This document shows, piece by piece, positions 39,977-55,700 of a stretch of 64,000 bases of DNA. Each line of letters begins with the position of its first letter. Positions within the stretch are counted from its first letter, which is position 1. The translations under genes were made by a program, and so were the position numbers. This stretch comes from Theristus sp. LFF4_11 (Eukaryota > Nematoda > Chromadorea > Monhysterida > Xyalidae). The stretch is from NCBI GenBank assembly GCA_030248135.1, contig JASANC010000064.1:38183-102182 (forward strand), read 5' to 3'. The notes under the pieces were generated by a model. The model saw only the letters and a program-made list of their open reading frames with translations. It was not told the origin of the DNA and did no database searches.

Positions 39977-42900
39977 TTTTGCGCCGACACCAGGCCGTAG
40001 ACTGTACTGAGTGGTGGATGGTTGATAGGCGGGTGGCCTGTGGGTGTGTGGAAAAAACGAGTTTTGAATTTGAATGGGAATTATGTCTAACGAGTATTAT
40101 GTATTGCTCTCACAATCAAGAGACTCGCGAGAAGAAAGTATGGAAACTGGCAGTGAAATTTTAACGGGCACTCTTGTCGGATTGCTTGTTTGTTTTGATT
40201 TTTTTTGATTTTTTTCTCCTGCAATTGATTGGGTGAGACATTTGAAAATTGACGATTGTAGACACGAAAACATGCCAATTTTAGTCTTAGGCTTCAGTCA
40301 TATGCCTCAAGCAGAAAAAATATATAGTAACTCAACAACAGAAGGGTCAACAAAATGTTGTCCCGTTGCAAATTTTTATGTTTGTCCCGTTTTATTGAAC
40401 ATTATTTGGAAAAGAAGCGCGGGTCAGAACTGACGCCTGTGGATGTAAATAAAAAGCCACATATGTGGCTCGCTTATGCGCTGGGAAGTAAATTCAATTT
40501 TATAAACGAAATTTTCGCAGCGCGTCAACTCAACAACACGTAAGCCAGAAGGCCAAACGTGTTTGTTGCAATACCAAGCTTTGGTTTCTGTTTAGGTTGT
40601 GTTGTCAGTCAATAACACGTTTGGCTACACGAATGCTTAATAAGAAAGCAGAAGTGCGTTCTTTGCTTAGCACGACGCAGCATTTGCTTTGTTGTGTTTG
40701 AACATTTTGAAATTTATCAGCATTTATAGCGCGACTTGTTTTCGTTTGCTCAAAAAAAACTGACTGACGCAACAAAATGCAAAAACGCTCATCTACAACA
40801 GCAGTTCATGTTTGTGTTTGAAAGAAAACATTTTACTGATAAAACTATAAAAATAATAAAAAGTATGCGTTGAAGTCTCAGATAGCGATAGCGATTGGCA
40901 GTGAACGGTGATGTGAAATTAGTCAGCAGAAAACAGAAACACCCCCACCCCATTCTTTGGAGTCCACAAGTAAAAAGCAAATGACAAGAATTCAAAAATG
41001 ACCAGTTTTGTAATACATACAGTTTGACAGCACGAAAATGAGCATATGGTACATTTATGGATTTGTATAACTGCTATTTTTCCAAATAACGAACCTAGGC
41101 ATTCTTTTTTCTCTGAAGATTCCAATGAAAAATCTCAAGCAAAGAAAGCAAAAAGCAAAAAAGAGCAAATCAGTTGCGCGACACGCAAGAGATAGAGGCA
41201 ACAAAAGCGCGCTTGAATTCACGAGTAATTTTCAGTGTGCGCAAGCAAAGTAAATCAAATAACACGAAAAGTCTTTTCAGGCACTACACTGAAAATTGTT
41301 GAAAAGATCGAGGAAAGAAGAGAAAAAATAAAGAAAAGCGAACCGACGCTACACGGAGAAAAGTAGCGGCGAGAGCCTATATGTGTATATCGCAAAACAG
41401 CGAAAGCAACGGAAATAATTCAGCTAAAAACGCAAAAGTTGCTTGTAGAGAGGCCCGAAACGCGCAGAAGCAGGACATGAAAATGAAAAGCCATGGGTTA
41501 TTTTCAGTGTTGTTGGTACACCGATCATGCACGCACAGGTCGTACTGACGGTGGACTTGCGCCAAAAACCTTAATGTATGATCGCTGCGCTGCCTTCCGG
41601 TTGAACCTGACTAACAGTTCACGCTACCCGTCAGTTGATGATTTTTTGGACGCAACAACTTGAGTGTTGAAACTAACCGTTTTTAACTACCGCCCAACTG
41701 ACGTCTCTTGCCTGGCTAGCTAACGTCTCTCGACGACCTACACTGTAACTGCGTACTATTGACAACTTTACTGGGGACTTTTGAGTACTAAACTGACGTC
41801 TTTTAGTCTTGACAACTTTACTGACGACTTTTAACCACCAAACTGACGTCTCTTGACTAACTTAACCGATGTCTCTTCTTGCTCGAAGCTCGAAGCTCGA
41901 AGCGGTTTTTGGATTTTAACCACTTTTTAGGTTTTTAACCACTTCTTCTTTAACCACCGGTTTCCTTCTCTCTTAACTTTTGTCTGTTCACTGCTGGTGA
42001 ACCGACATGTCTTGGTCGTAGCCAGCAGGTTTTTTGGTTATCCAACTTTCACCCATAATGCATAAAAAGTTATCCCGGTCGATCAGAGCGCGCTCATTTG
42101 TGCAGTGTAGTGTACGGCTTCTACACAGGGCGGGGCTGAGGAGAATGATAAAGTTCACACAAGTCGGATGAATAAAAAAAGTACAAAAAAAACAATTAAA
42201 AAACCAAAAAATCCAAATTGTTGCCAAAATTCGCAAGCGAATATTTGGTCTGACTCGATACATTTGATATGACCAATACGATCTGCCCTGGCACTGCTGT
42301 TGTCAAGGGTGCGGACACCCTAACTAGCGCTAGAGCTAGATGAAGTTTACTGCTGCGCTGAATGTACTAAAATAATGGCCGTGTGTTGCGTCCTGAAACA
42401 AGTGGCACAAAAACGCCGTTTCATGGAGATAGACGCGGTGCCATGTCTAAAAATGTCAGAGAGAGGCGACTTTTGGATGAGTTTTATTCCAGCACAAACA
42501 CCTCACTTTTCAGTGTTTTCAAGACCACTTTGAATTTTCCAAAATTCAATCTTTAAAAAATATGTAGGTATTTTAATGGTTACCCACCATTCGCACATTC
42601 AACCAAACTATTGTGCATGCTAAAAGCTAGGTAGCTCTGACAATCTCTACGTCGAACTCAAATCCAACCTGTTGATTTGTCGCTGTCCGTACAACATTGC
42701 CATCACCGCGGCCTGCATTTTTGCTACCGGAAATTGTCGATTTTTGATAGTTAGCCACGGTTGCGGAGTACTTTTCATCAGATGCTTTCCCCGCAGATGT
42801 GCAAAGTTTATAGTTTTTTTGTAGTGAGGAGTACTGGAATTATTTTTTACCAAATAGTTTTACACTTGGAAACATCTTGGTGCCCTTAATGCAGCGATCC

Positions 42901-45900
42901 GTTTTTGGGGCTTTTGAAAGAAATTAGGCCCAAACACAGGGTGTCGCGACAGTGTCGCGGCGACACTAAGAGCACCAATTTGGACATGAGACCAAGATAA
43001 TAACGCCAATAACGGCACTTTTTTTCATTGTGTTGGCAAAACGAAAACACATTTAACAGTTTTGGAAAACCGAATTCCAGTGAAACAAAAAAATGACAAT
43101 GATCCCCTTAGTCGCAATCACTATTGTTAGAATTCAGAGTTTTTCAGTTCGCCATCAAATAGAAAGTGAACGTTCTTTTGGTTTCAACAGATTAAAAAAC
43201 AACATGTACACATAGAAAAGCAAAAATAAAAAAAGTTGAGCACAAAGGGGTTTGGATGGCAGCAGCGATATATCGACAGATAACCGAATCATGAGGCCAA
43301 GGAATTGGCATGTTGGTGAGAAAAAAGTGAGATTGGAGAAAAAATTGAACGTCGCAGTCACATAAGAGTTGATTGGCTGACCAATCAGTTTTTTGTAAAA
43401 CACAGTGCACTGTGTTGATACAGTGATGTTGCACGAAGACAAAAAACAAACACACAGGCACATACAGTATTGCTGAAAACCGTGCCTGTTTACACATGTG
43501 TGTCTTTAAAAATTACTTTTCATTTGAAAATGATGGAACCCATTGATTTTGCATTGCTGTGTTTTCAAAGGTTTGATCAGTGAAATCCATTTGTTCCCCT
43601 CTCACGTTTTTTTCGTTTCGCACGACGATTCCTAGCGTTATAACAAATGGCGATCTATCGCGCATTATCGCTCTCCGCTCCGCGCCCTAAACGGGAACAC
43701 GGGCGGCATCGAAAGGCGAAACATTTTTTTTTTCTCCGCCAATTTATTGACTCAATTTTCTTCGTGTACAATAGACAGTGTATATTTCTTTTTGGCTGCT
43801 TTTCTTCATGTGCTTATCTCCCATGAGATCAACAATGATTGGCTCAGAAGTGTATACTACATCTGGTTTGCTACAGGGTGAACGCACAATATACACTGTA
43901 GAAATATGGTGGAAAAACTAAGTGCAAGTGTTTTTGGACGAAAATTATTTTATAGCGTGTTTAAATTATTTAGTGGTTTTCATTGTTTCAAAATGTGTTT
44001 TGACCGCAATGACAGATCGCGATTGTGTGGTATATGACGTGACAGATCATGCTTGTAACCACTTCTGGCGCACCCTGTACAACAAAGTTTATAGCTCTCT
44101 ATCAACAAGTGATCAATAAAACTTCCAAAGCAAGTTGTTTTGCGCGGATGCAGAAGAGGCTATGGTTTCGATGGTATTTCGTTGAATGCGGTTCAAGAGA
44201 AATGAACATTTTGGTGAAACGTTCTATTTTAGCAAGTAAATCCGAAAACCACACCAGAACACACGCCACAAATAAGACTAACAGCAATGTTCGATTGTCA
44301 AACATGAAACCATCGACCCATAAAAAGCGACAGTTACAATGTGCACGCATGAAAACTATCAACTTCAACTAAAGCTTAGTTAAAATTTTCATTAGAGAGC
44401 AGCATATACAATATACGTGTACTAAGTACGTAGGTATACATGGCTTTCAAAGTTATTAGTTTTGTTAATGCGTTGACGGCTATAATGTATGTTTTGCATT
44501 TGCGTCTCAGATTGAAAAGTTTCTGTCAAGCGAAAGATAAATCCCTTCCATATGAAAAATTCGCTGCTTGAATATAATATACTGCCAGGAGAGAAAAAGT
44601 TAAAAAAACTGGGCTGAATTCTGGGCTGGAATTGAAGCAAGACCTGAACAACTGCCACTGGGTACAACAAGCGGAAAGAGAAGGAAAAAAAGTGAAGCAT
44701 AATTTTCAAATGCGTACGTGTTGATGATAATACACGAAACATAGGTATTGAAAAAAATCGTCAGGTTTCACAACTTTCCAGTTGTTGCAAAAGTATGGCC
44801 ATTTGTTAAAAAAAACCAAAACACCACCACATTTATCATATTTGGTGGTGGTTACGACCACAGTCTGTTCTGCGGAATCAAGTGACGCAGAAAAATTTTC
44901 AAAAACTGTTAGAAAAAGCTCACGGCTTCTAGCTATTGTTGCTACTGAGGAAAAACCACAAAGCCATTTTCGAATTGATTGTTTCACTGGGTCTCTTGTA
45001 CAGAGTTTACAGAGTTGTGCAATGAACCAACAATTTTGTCACTTGAATTCTTATTGAGCTCTTTTTGAAAGTTCGCACATGAATTACAGACCAACCGACG
45101 AACTGTATTCAGTTTTGACAGTCGTTGGAAGTTCTTACTGTTGCCGATTGTTGTACCTTTGTTACTTTGCGTTGTTTGTTCAAAACTCTAGCGAATGAAA
45201 TGAAACTTCAACAATGTTTTTAACGCTTCACTGCTTGCTTCAACTAGAAAGTAAAAAAAGATAAGTTGATGAAAACAGAGAAAATCCATTTTGAAGCTGA
45301 AATTGAAACTGGAAAACACCGAGACTACCAAAAAATCTGGAACGAAAACACAAAAAGTTACGGTAAAACTTATCTTCAGATAATTGATATCACAAACAGC
45401 AACATAAAAGAATGGCAAAACAAGTGCTAAGTTGGCAAAAAAAGGATTCTCGAACATACAGCTTATTTAAATTAATTTTCAATAAAAACAGAAGTTGCTG
45501 TTCAATATCATTCAGAGCAACAATAAAGCCGAAAATTTTTTTATGTGCTGATAAAAGTGAATGAATGTGTTTCAAAATTGCTGCCAAAAACGTGGAATTT
45601 GATAAAATGAACAATATCAAAGTCAAAACAAATAAAACTTGGAAAATGACAACCCGATTCTGTGAAGAAAAAAAGAACAACAACAAGAACATTATGTTAA
45701 GTAAGAAATGATTTAAAATATAATTTTAAAAACTGAAAAAGATCTCAAGATCCAACCCAAGCACAAGAAAGATATGCAAAGATCATAGAAGTCGTTCAAA
45801 AATATCTTTTTTGAGTATCCGTTTTCAGACTTTTTTTGATAGGAACAGAGCAAGGAATTTCATTAAAAATTAGAAATGCAACGAAACACAAGTTAAGTAC

Positions 45901-46770
45901 GCAAACGAAACGCAGTCAAATGCCTAAAAGCCGTGGACACGTGGAGTACGGCGCCTACTGTATTCGGTCTCTACACGATCTCACTGTAGACGTCCCTGAT
46001 TGTCAAGAAATGATATGATGATTACAGCAAAGTGGAGTTTCGATTTTTGACTCCCTTCACCTTTGGACGAAATGCAAGGGGGAGTGGAAGAAATCATCCC
46101 GAGACCGAATAGGGTGGATACCATACTCCTTGAGTATACAGTTTTTTGGCATGTATCTGCATTTTCACCCATCAAACTGCCAGAGATAGTAAAAAACAAA
46201 TACCGAACCGAAAAAACAATTCACAGAAAAGAAAGTCCAAAAAGCATGTTACAAGAAACACATTCTACAGCCAGCAAATCAGGAGTACGCAACGTGCAGA
46301 AAAAATGCACGTTCGATTCGTTTCCATATGAAACAAAAAGTTACAGTAAAAGTAACCGCAAACAATGTGAATAGAAAATCAATTCAAAAACCAAAACCAA
46401 ATTCACAACGACTATTACAGTCGAATCACCACATATCACATAAACACATTTGGCGAATTCGAATTAACAGAAAATCCTCACAAACATAGCGAAAAATCCC
46501 AATTTTTGTTTTTGAGGCGGTTAAAAAATAATCCCAAATAAGACAACCGAAATCCAGATGCAAACAAACCAATTTTTCGGTTGGCTTGTGAGTTTTCTTC
46601 TTCAACCAACCAGATAATTAAAATCAACCGTACACCTTCGTCTGAGGCAACGAAAATTACAGCAACAAATCAACAACATAGAAACCTTGGAGTGAAGCAA
46701 TTCAGTCAGCACTGATTCTCTATAACTTAAGAGTTCGACTGTAATAAGTAAGATCGCGAAACTCCGCCCA
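39977..46770. other. 6.8-kb gene-poor region
   Basis: No conserved coding exon, long ORF or strong repeat is visible. The right part (44.4-46.7 kb) is AT-rich. Around 41640-41880 there are imperfect repeats containing AACTGACGTCTCTTGAC, and GCTCGAAGCTCGAAGCTC-type direct repeats lie near 41880. Part of this must serve as the alpha-arrestin promoter and the ELAPOR 3' flank. Confidence 0.55.
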
Positions 46771-49700
46771 TCACGCATCCTCCTCAAACGCCGAGAGCGT
46801 CTGTTTCTCGTGCGTGCTCCTGGCGACTCCGCCCATCAGCGCTCGTCTGTCCGTGTCGCCGCGTTTCACCCTGCCCCTAGCCGCCCGCGTGAAGATCACC
46901 TTGCCGCCGCCGTCGTCCTCCGACTCCTCCTCTTCTCCTTCGTCCAGCGCGCACGACTCCGCCGCCGGCAGATGCGTCTCGCCGTCTTTACCCGTGCCAG
47001 ACGACTCAATCAACTTCATGTACTTGTACTCGAGTCTGCAATGTGCGTGTCGGTTTTCATTTGTGTTTGTGTGGTTTTTTAAGAGTAACCGCCTCTGCTA
47101 GGAGTTTGTGAACACGATGGTACAACTAACAACAACAACAACAACAAAACTCCGGTGGAGTGGGAGAACGGTATGGGGAATATGGACGGCTGACCTTCCC
47201 GTGGTGATCTGGTGATGGGGGCGTTGAGAAATTTTTCATGTGTATCATATTTTTTTTAAATTCTGCGACTCAATGCGTGTGCAGACGTAGAAAGTAAACT
47301 AGTTTCAATTCAATCTTTATGAGGCAATTCAAAATCGCCGAAGTGACTCGACCCTATTTAGGGACTCGGATCACTGCCAATTTTGAATTCCCGCGTCATG
47401 CATGAAACTGTTTTTCTATCTATGCGCGCATTGAGTCCCGGGACCAAAATAAAAGATCATAGTACAAACAAAAGATTCACAAAAATTACACAACATGTAG
47501 GGATGGAGCCGGTTCCGGTCCGGATTCCGGATTCCGGATTCCGGCGCCTAAAATTGGATCCGGATCCGGTCCGGATTCCGGCGCAATTTTGCCGGATCCG
47601 GCCGGATGCGGCCGGAATGGCCGAGACCCGCGAATTAACCAGTTGATTCCTCCGTTTCAGAGCTGTTCAATGGTTTGACAAATTTGTTTCGGTGCTTTGT
47701 TGGTTTTGTTGTTGTGCATTTGACATGTGATCAGTGAGCGTTTCTTTAGTTCAGTGTTCTGTTCAATGGTAAATGGTTCACTGCTTTTGTCTTGAGTGGT
47801 AAACTTATGTGCAGCATCGTCCACTTTAAAAAACGTGGCTGCCAGCTTTTGGCCGACGTTGTTGATGAACAATAGCAGGGTTTTTTTTTGAAATCAGCCA
47901 TCTTCGTTGGTCATATTCAGTTAGCTGTCAAACAGTTGCTTTTTTGTGAGCCCCAGAACACCAGCGATTTTAGCGACGTGTGTTACCGTGGGTGTGCGGG
48001 GGTGCCGTGATCACCTAAAACCCGATAACCCCCCCCCCCCAACGACGAATCCACGAGACGACGAATCCATTTCAATGGTGTTGCCAGCCGTTTGCGCACT
48101 GAAGCAGCGCATCGAACAAGTCGATGCGAGTGGCATTGGTACGACGAAAAAAACGCTGCTGACCAGCATCGACATACGCTTCCGTGCGCTTTTCCACAAC
48201 GAATCCAACATCATGGCCACGTACGTTTATCCGCGATTCAAGAATACTGCAGTCGTCTTCGAAAATGGAGGTGCGATTCGTTGTGAACTACTTCACATTG
48301 CAAAGAAAATCTTGGAAACGACCGAAGACGCCCACAAACTGCGACGATACATCCGAGATCGCGAACAACGACGATGACGAAAGTGAACGCGAGCCCGAAC
48401 CAAAAAAGAAATCGACTGGCCTCTACGGAGGCATCGAGTTTCACGCTGCGCGACCGCGCAACCCGTCAGGCGAATCCAGTCTCGAAGACGAACTGCGCGG
48501 CGAAATGAATATGACGAGTCGGACGATTTTATCGACGAACCGGACAAAAGTGATCTAATGCTAGACTTTTGGCGGCTGAACTCGTCTAAATATCTATCGA
48601 CTATCGCGCGCAGATACCTGGCACCGCTACCAACAAGCGTGGCAAGCGAACGAATGTTCTCTGAAGCCAGGCAGGTGTTTGTGTACAGCCGATCTCGTCT
48701 GTCAACTCAGAACGCCGAAAAGGTCATGTTTCTGAATGGAGTGTTGCCAGCACTTAATTATCCCTATGCGATGTGAATTTTGTCAATTGTTGTTGTTGTA
48801 ATTTTTGGTTGGTTCACGTGCTGTGTCTTGCTGACTTTGTTTCTGTGTCTGTGCTGTTTTATGCTGAAAATGTGATGAAGAAGCGACGAAATGTGCGTAC
48901 ATGTTTTTTTAGACATAAAAAGGCCATTCCGGTCCGGATTCCGGCAATTTTTGCCGGATCCGGCCCGGCCGGAATGGGCTTTTGCCGGATCCGGCCCGGA
49001 TTCCGGCAAATTTGCCGGATCCATCCCTAACAACATGTCATGAACACTATTCAGACGGACGAATATTAAAACTAGCTGATAATGAACCCCCCCCCACGCA
49101 AAGTACAGTCTTACCCAATAACATAGTACAGTCTTACTCAACACCATACTCCAACTATAGCTAATTGGTTGGTGATCACGTGATGCATGCATTCCTCCTG
49201 CACTCCTCCTCCGCCTGCACAGCATCCATGCATCCACCAATCAGCTAATTGGATATGTTTAAAAGCACCGAGAAAGCGCATAGTCACCTTCGATTTCGCC
49301 TGCAGACGACAATGATCGTGACGACGAGCAGCACGGCGACACCGGCGATCAGACTGACCAGCAGCTGCACGTGCACGCCGAACACGACGCACGCTGCCGT
49401 ACGACTCGACTCCGACTGCGCGGCGCCGGACAGCACGCAGTGCCTGCATGGCAAAGGTGACACTGTTAGATCTTTACTGAAGTCCTATGTCCTATTCTGA
49501 AGACAGTGCACTCTGTTATGATGTGGAATGTGGAACTGTCATCACACCCCACAGCCAAACACACAGGCACAAACATCACGCTGATACACGCGCCGCAGTG
49601 ACAAAGAACAGTATGGCCGAATAAATAAGGCAGACTATCAAGGCGGGATCAGTCGCAGACTAGGAGTTGTGTTTTTCAAAAATGCCTACATAACTCCCCA

Positions 49701-52700
49701 ATCATGTGTGCAAAGGAGAAACAATGGACAGAATAGCACGACTAATCAGTCAGTTTAAAAAAACAAGTCGAATTTGGCACACAATTGGGTTTCCGAAACG
49801 GTTTTGTCTTCCATTCAAATTTCGAGCGCCTGTTACACCCTGAAAAAAGCTGCCATGTTTACTCGGCCATTCCGTATATGTACGCCTGCCTGTGCGCTTA
49901 TATGCAGGTACAGTATTACTGTGTTTACAAACTCAGCAAACGGTCGTCTGAGGACTAAATTGAAACTTACTAATACAACTGTTGCATAATCGTGCAATAT
50001 AGCACAAAAATCAACAAATCAACACTTACTTTTTTGGTATGTGCAGTATTTGTTGCCATCCATTTTTACACTCTTCTTTTACTTCGGTGTAGTCGGCAGC
50101 AGTGCACAATGGACAGGCGAGAGCGGTCCTGAAAAGTGAGAATTTTTGTTCCGTTATAAAAAACTGGACAGTAGTGTTTCACGCCGTAAAACCAAGCAAA
50201 AATCCTATTTAGGCGCAGGAAAAAACCGACATTTGCAAAACGGAGCCCTTCATCAAAAAAAACCAGAAACCTCGCCGAACTACTGCGCTCTTCTCCACGG
50301 CCGACCTGACAATCAGCTGATAGGTGCAGCCATCACAAGTGCCGTCCGGACAGTCGTCTGGCAGGTCAACCAGCGTGCGCACGTCCGCCGTCGCGTTCGC
50401 CGCGCCCACCGCCGGCTTGTTGTTCGTCTCGGCGTCGCATCGCGTCGTCACGATCGCAGACTGGCCGTGCGGACACGCCTCGGTCGCTCGGAACGCGCTC
50501 ACGTAGTAGAAGTGCACGTCCAGTTGATTCGTGCTGGCGCGCTTGCGCACTGCAAGACAGATATTGTTGTTGTTTTTTGTTAGTTTACTTTGGATTTTCA
50601 GCAAATTTCGAACGATTGTTGTTTGATAGAAAAGCTGACCAAAAAACGGCCATTATTTCTTCAGTGCGTACCGGTTGCCCGGTTTCGACTAAAAAAAGGA
50701 CTCTTGGACACGGCACGTGACGTATTATGTCAATCAGTAGTACTTTTGATATGCCGCGAGACGAAACGAGACACGAGACAGAGGGTCGCGAGACGGGACG
50801 AGACAGTGAAAAGTCGAGCGAGACGAGACACGTCTCGCGGCAACCCTAGTAGTGCACTACTTCTAACCACCATGCAAACGTATCTTGCTGGACAAACGGA
50901 CGTCGTTTGCGTCTGCTGTCATGAATGGGCCGCTAAAACAAAGACAACCCGAAACTAACCGCGTTGTTTCGCCTCGGGCAACTTGATGCCGTTGTATTCT
51001 GGCTCGGTTGTGATCGCAATCAGACGTGAGCCGAGACTGAAACGACAAAAAATTTATTCGAATGATCAAGAATACTAAACATTTTCTCTCGCTCGAGGCC
51101 TGGCTGGCAGTGCACTGGATTCTTCCCCATGCATTAGGGGTCGAGCCCCGTCGAGAAATGTACAATATCTACATCCTATCTCCAAAAAAATATCCGCTTT
51201 CCCACCACGAACGCGCGAAAGAAAAAAAGGACTCTGAGTTGCCAAAAACACACTTCGACAAAAGTGGGGGCCGTTTTGATTTTTCCCTGTTTTCACAAAC
51301 CCGATACCATTTCCTGTTCTTACTGTAGTGATTCAAAGATTCGCACATGCACTGTGCGCTGCAAAAACTGCGACAGGTTTCAAAACAAATACATTCTTAA
51401 AGTGTACACATGAATCTTTAGAAACCAAACAAATAACCAAACAAGCAAACAAGCAAGCAAACAACCAAACAAACAAACGAAGCGTCACTAACGCAACGGG
51501 CGTCACGTAGAGCACCTCGCTGGAGCCGTTCTTGGCGCCCAACGGCAGCGCAGTGGCCCGACAGAACCACGCCCACAGTCCGCCGTCCAGCTCGTCCGCG
51601 TCGTCGTTTGACGCCGCGTCAGAGGCGGACAGCGAGCCGCGAGACGACGGACGCCTTGACGCGAGCATGTCTGCGAGAGAGACGGGCGAAACAATGAAGA
51701 AGAACCGTCTTGATTGTCACGACAAGGAAGGCCTTATTTATTCGACCCTACTGTTATGATTACAGTACAGTGATTCGCCCACCCCAAAAACAGGTTTTAC
51801 CTGCGTAAGTATTCTGGCACAAAGCAAGTTGGTCTCCGAAAAGCGTGGCATTAAACGCGTGATAGTAGCTGGCGCCTTGTTGGCCGTACACCTTGACACC
51901 GGACACTTGAAAGAATCTATAACGTAGACAACAAAAGTAATTTCTCGAGCTTTTTTTGATGAGAAAATCTGAAAAGGTTCGTTGACAGAAGAAAGTTAAT
52001 GACACCTCCGGATAAATCCAGCAAGGTTTAGAGGCTGTCCCCTCTCGTAGCAAGGCAATTGGTTCACGGGACGCTCCGCCTTGCCTTAAACAAACATCCA
52101 TTTTCTCGTGGCTGGGTGGTAGCGCGTTTAGACTTGTTGTCTGTGCGCTCGGGGGATCGAGCCCCGCCGAGGGTTGCACAGGCCAGGCACAATGTCAGAG
52201 AAAACTCGATGGGCGCCCCATTCGATGGCGTTCTGTACGCTTTTCTGAGTTAGCCCTGGCTAGAAAACATCGCCTCAAAATCTCACCACTCGCCCGTTTC
52301 CTCACCGATTCTTCAGCCTGCTCATGTCGTATTTCCTGATGTCGCCGTTCACGTTGAACTCGAAGCGTCCGTCGGTCGCGCACGGCAGCCCATTGTGGCT
52401 GTGCAGATTCGGGCCGCATTTCACGCACGACTCCGGGCCGAGTCGATTCGAGCTGGTGTTCAGTTGGTGGTCGTGTGGGCATGGGACGCACTTCTGCGTG
52501 CCACGGTCGATGTATTGGCCCTCGGCGCACGGCACGCACCTGAAACGGACAGAAAACGCACTGTTTTATTTACTTTCGGTTGTTTGTTGTTGTTTTTTTT
52601 GGGGGGGGGGTGGGGCTGTCGCTCTCATGCATGCGAACGTTTTTTTCATTTCGTCTACCAGAGAATTTTCCAGAAATTTTTCCGGAAATTTTTCACGAAA

Positions 52701-55700
52701 TTATACATTTTTCCGAAAAACTCCATCTCTACTAGCAGCCTGATTGAACGATCAAAAACGTGTACCAAGTTACCAACGAGCCGAGCAGTGCGTTTGATCT
52801 GGGCGGGTTTGATTCGTTCTTACTTTTCAATTCACAAACAGCATACATGGCCGAGTTCACTGCAAATGAAATGAAGACGCCCCGGCCAACCCCAAGCGCA
52901 AGCAAACGCACCCCTGGCTGACGCCGTGCGCGTCGTGTATGGGACAGGAGCGGCATTGGAAGGCGCCGCCGTCAATGGCGTTCGTGACGTTGACGCTGTA
53001 GATGGACGCCTCGTCGTAGAACGCCGCCTCCGCTGCGGACGTCGAGTGCTCCGAGTCGTCCGAATCTGTGGAAAAGGCGACAACGGTGGGTTTTTTTGGA
53101 AATTGGAAAAATATATATGATCATGACATTGCAGGTTTATTCGAACGTGTCGGACTGAAATGACGTCATTATTGGAAAAACATGAGCTATAGTAATGCAC
53201 AGCAAGCCGGAGCTTTAGTACTTGTCTGATCCTGATCCCAAAAAAAGTGCGTGAACGGGTGCACCGGATTGAAATTCTAGAGTCTATCTATCAATTAGGA
53301 AGGGGCATTTCAAAGCTAAATAGAGGGACATACGTCATTCAAATCTGAGGAGACGTTCGAAATTCGAATGGGTCACTACAATACATAGAAGCTGGTAGGT
53401 CAGTTGGTTGTGAAGTTCCCAGTGCAAAGTTATCACAAAAGTGTGCTTATCATCGTGATACTAGCAACGAGTGCAATTCATAATCAATTATGTGCCAGTG
53501 AATTTCTTTTATATCGTGCTCATTAGCACAGTGTTTAAAGAAATCCACCCGAAAGTGCTGGGACACAAGAACTTTAACGAGAGCGCAAACAAACCACTGG
53601 CATCGACGCCACTTCGAAGGAAGGCAAACACGAACTGCGTCGCACGACTACGGGTCACTGGGTGCCTGGAAAAAATGCAAACGAAAAATAAAAAAAACAC
53701 AGAAACTTCGACGAACAAACAGAACACTTTCAGAAGCTACGGACGTTTTCGTGCAGACACATTCAAAATCTGACACAGCTGTCGGACTTATCGCAGTTAC
53801 ATCTGCCAAACAAAACATGCTTGTAGAACAAGCAAAAAACTGGACTGACAAAGCGGAACCAACCGATACGACTGTTTCGAAACCGTTCCGTTCCAAGTCT
53901 CTAAAATCTCCACATCTGCTCGAGTGGTACGTTTCTGAACGAAAAAACGAAAAAAAACTTCAAACGTCGAAAACCAGGAGGTGACTTTCCGAATAGCACA
54001 GAACTTTTTTCACAAAGATTCCGAAAAAAGCCTTTCCGGATCGAATACTAAATACTTCCATTCAAACCAGCGAAAAAAAACCTGTCCAACCTCGCCGAAG
54101 ATAAACGTGCACTCAGTGGTGGCGCACTTTGTGTCGAACACAAAACTGACCGAACCGATTGGATTCGAAACGGACGGCTCGACGTCGTCTGACATCAGGG
54201 GATCCTAAAGAAAAAAATTGCATATGATACAGAAAGAGACTGTTATCACTACTCAGACCGAACAAAACAAATCCGCCAATGCCATTCCCAACAACGCACG
54301 TTGAACCCAGCGACATCGATCAACAACTCGAATATGATTCCTCGTCTGCGTGGGTGCGCCGTGTGCAGCCGTTCACCAACCGGCAGCCACGCGTCAACGT
54401 CGTCGCACAGTTCGTCTGCAAATGAAAGAAAAACAGTGGCGAAAATCGCGAGAATTTTCCCCTGGATTGTTCACGGTCGATACAATCGTATGGCAAATTT
54501 TCGGTAGACACCTTTTTTGCTATCCACAGTGGCGGCCAAAAGTGTTGGAACGCTGCGCGCGTGTGTGCTGTGTAATTGCGCGTGTGTTGCATCAGTAGTA
54601 CAAACGCTATTATAGTTTATGGGCAACGTTGGGTCGAAAAGTGTCTCGTGAACCCAACGTTGCCCATAAATTCTTATAATAGCGCTTGTACGGCTGATGC
54701 AACACACGCGCAATGCACAGCACTCACGCGCGCAGTGTTCCAACACTTTTGGTCGCCACTGTATATCAAAAAATGCATTCCAATTTAAATGTGAAAATTC
54801 GCAATCCCGAAACGCCACCAACATAATCAGCCAGTCAGCAAAGAAGGTTATAAAACAAAAAATTGAACGCAATACAGGAAGCACGGATTCAAAAGCAACT
54901 CACGCCTAACCAACGCAACATTTGTGGAACAAAAATCACAAAAAAAACACAAATCAGCAAACCTCTATCAGCCAAATGGCATTCTGATTTCATGTGCGGC
55001 ATCAGCTGCGGCCACCAAGTGTAGTAGTAGCCAAGTGAAGCCACGGTGGTCGGGGGACAAGGGGCACACGCTGAATGGGAAACATTGCGCATGACTTTGA
55101 TTTTATCAAAGTTTTCTTTTTGTCGGATGGTCAACAGTGGGAATTTTGTTTCTGAAAGCCGTGCGTGCACAGCTAAAAGCATAATAAAAATCGCCAACCA
55201 GTCAGCGCTCTCAAAGCTCAATTCCAGTCAGCCAATCACCATCCAACTGCAGTAATTCCAATCAGCCAATCACCAATCAACTGAAGCAACGCGTAACTCC
55301 AGTCCAAACGCGACCGACCATTGGACGAGTTTATGAACTGCGTCCGATCGTCACAGAACGCACACGTTCCATCAGCCGTCTTGTGCATTGCGAGCGGACA
55401 TTGCGGGCACGACTGTTGACTCGCGGCGGGCAGTTGCGCCGCTGTGGGCGCCGTCTCCAGGCAAACGTGCGGCTCCACCTGAAAACACAGTCCATCTGGC
55501 TAATGAATACAGCTAGCTGATCCGTTGGTTGCTTGCACACACGCGCAGTTGATGCGTGCAGTGCTGTGCTGGCAAACTCCGCTTCACCAGAAATGTGGAA
55601 TGTTGCGACACTTCGGTTTGTTCGGGTTTTATTGGTGGTGAAAAGACAGAACAGCTTTCCAGCAATTATGTACTACGGAATGGCCGAGTAAACATGGCAG

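Noticed and set aside
52108..52175. tRNA gene
   Set aside because: Good A- and B-box-like segments, but stems do not pair as a cloverleaf and the unit continues into a shared repeat body, so it is a SINE.
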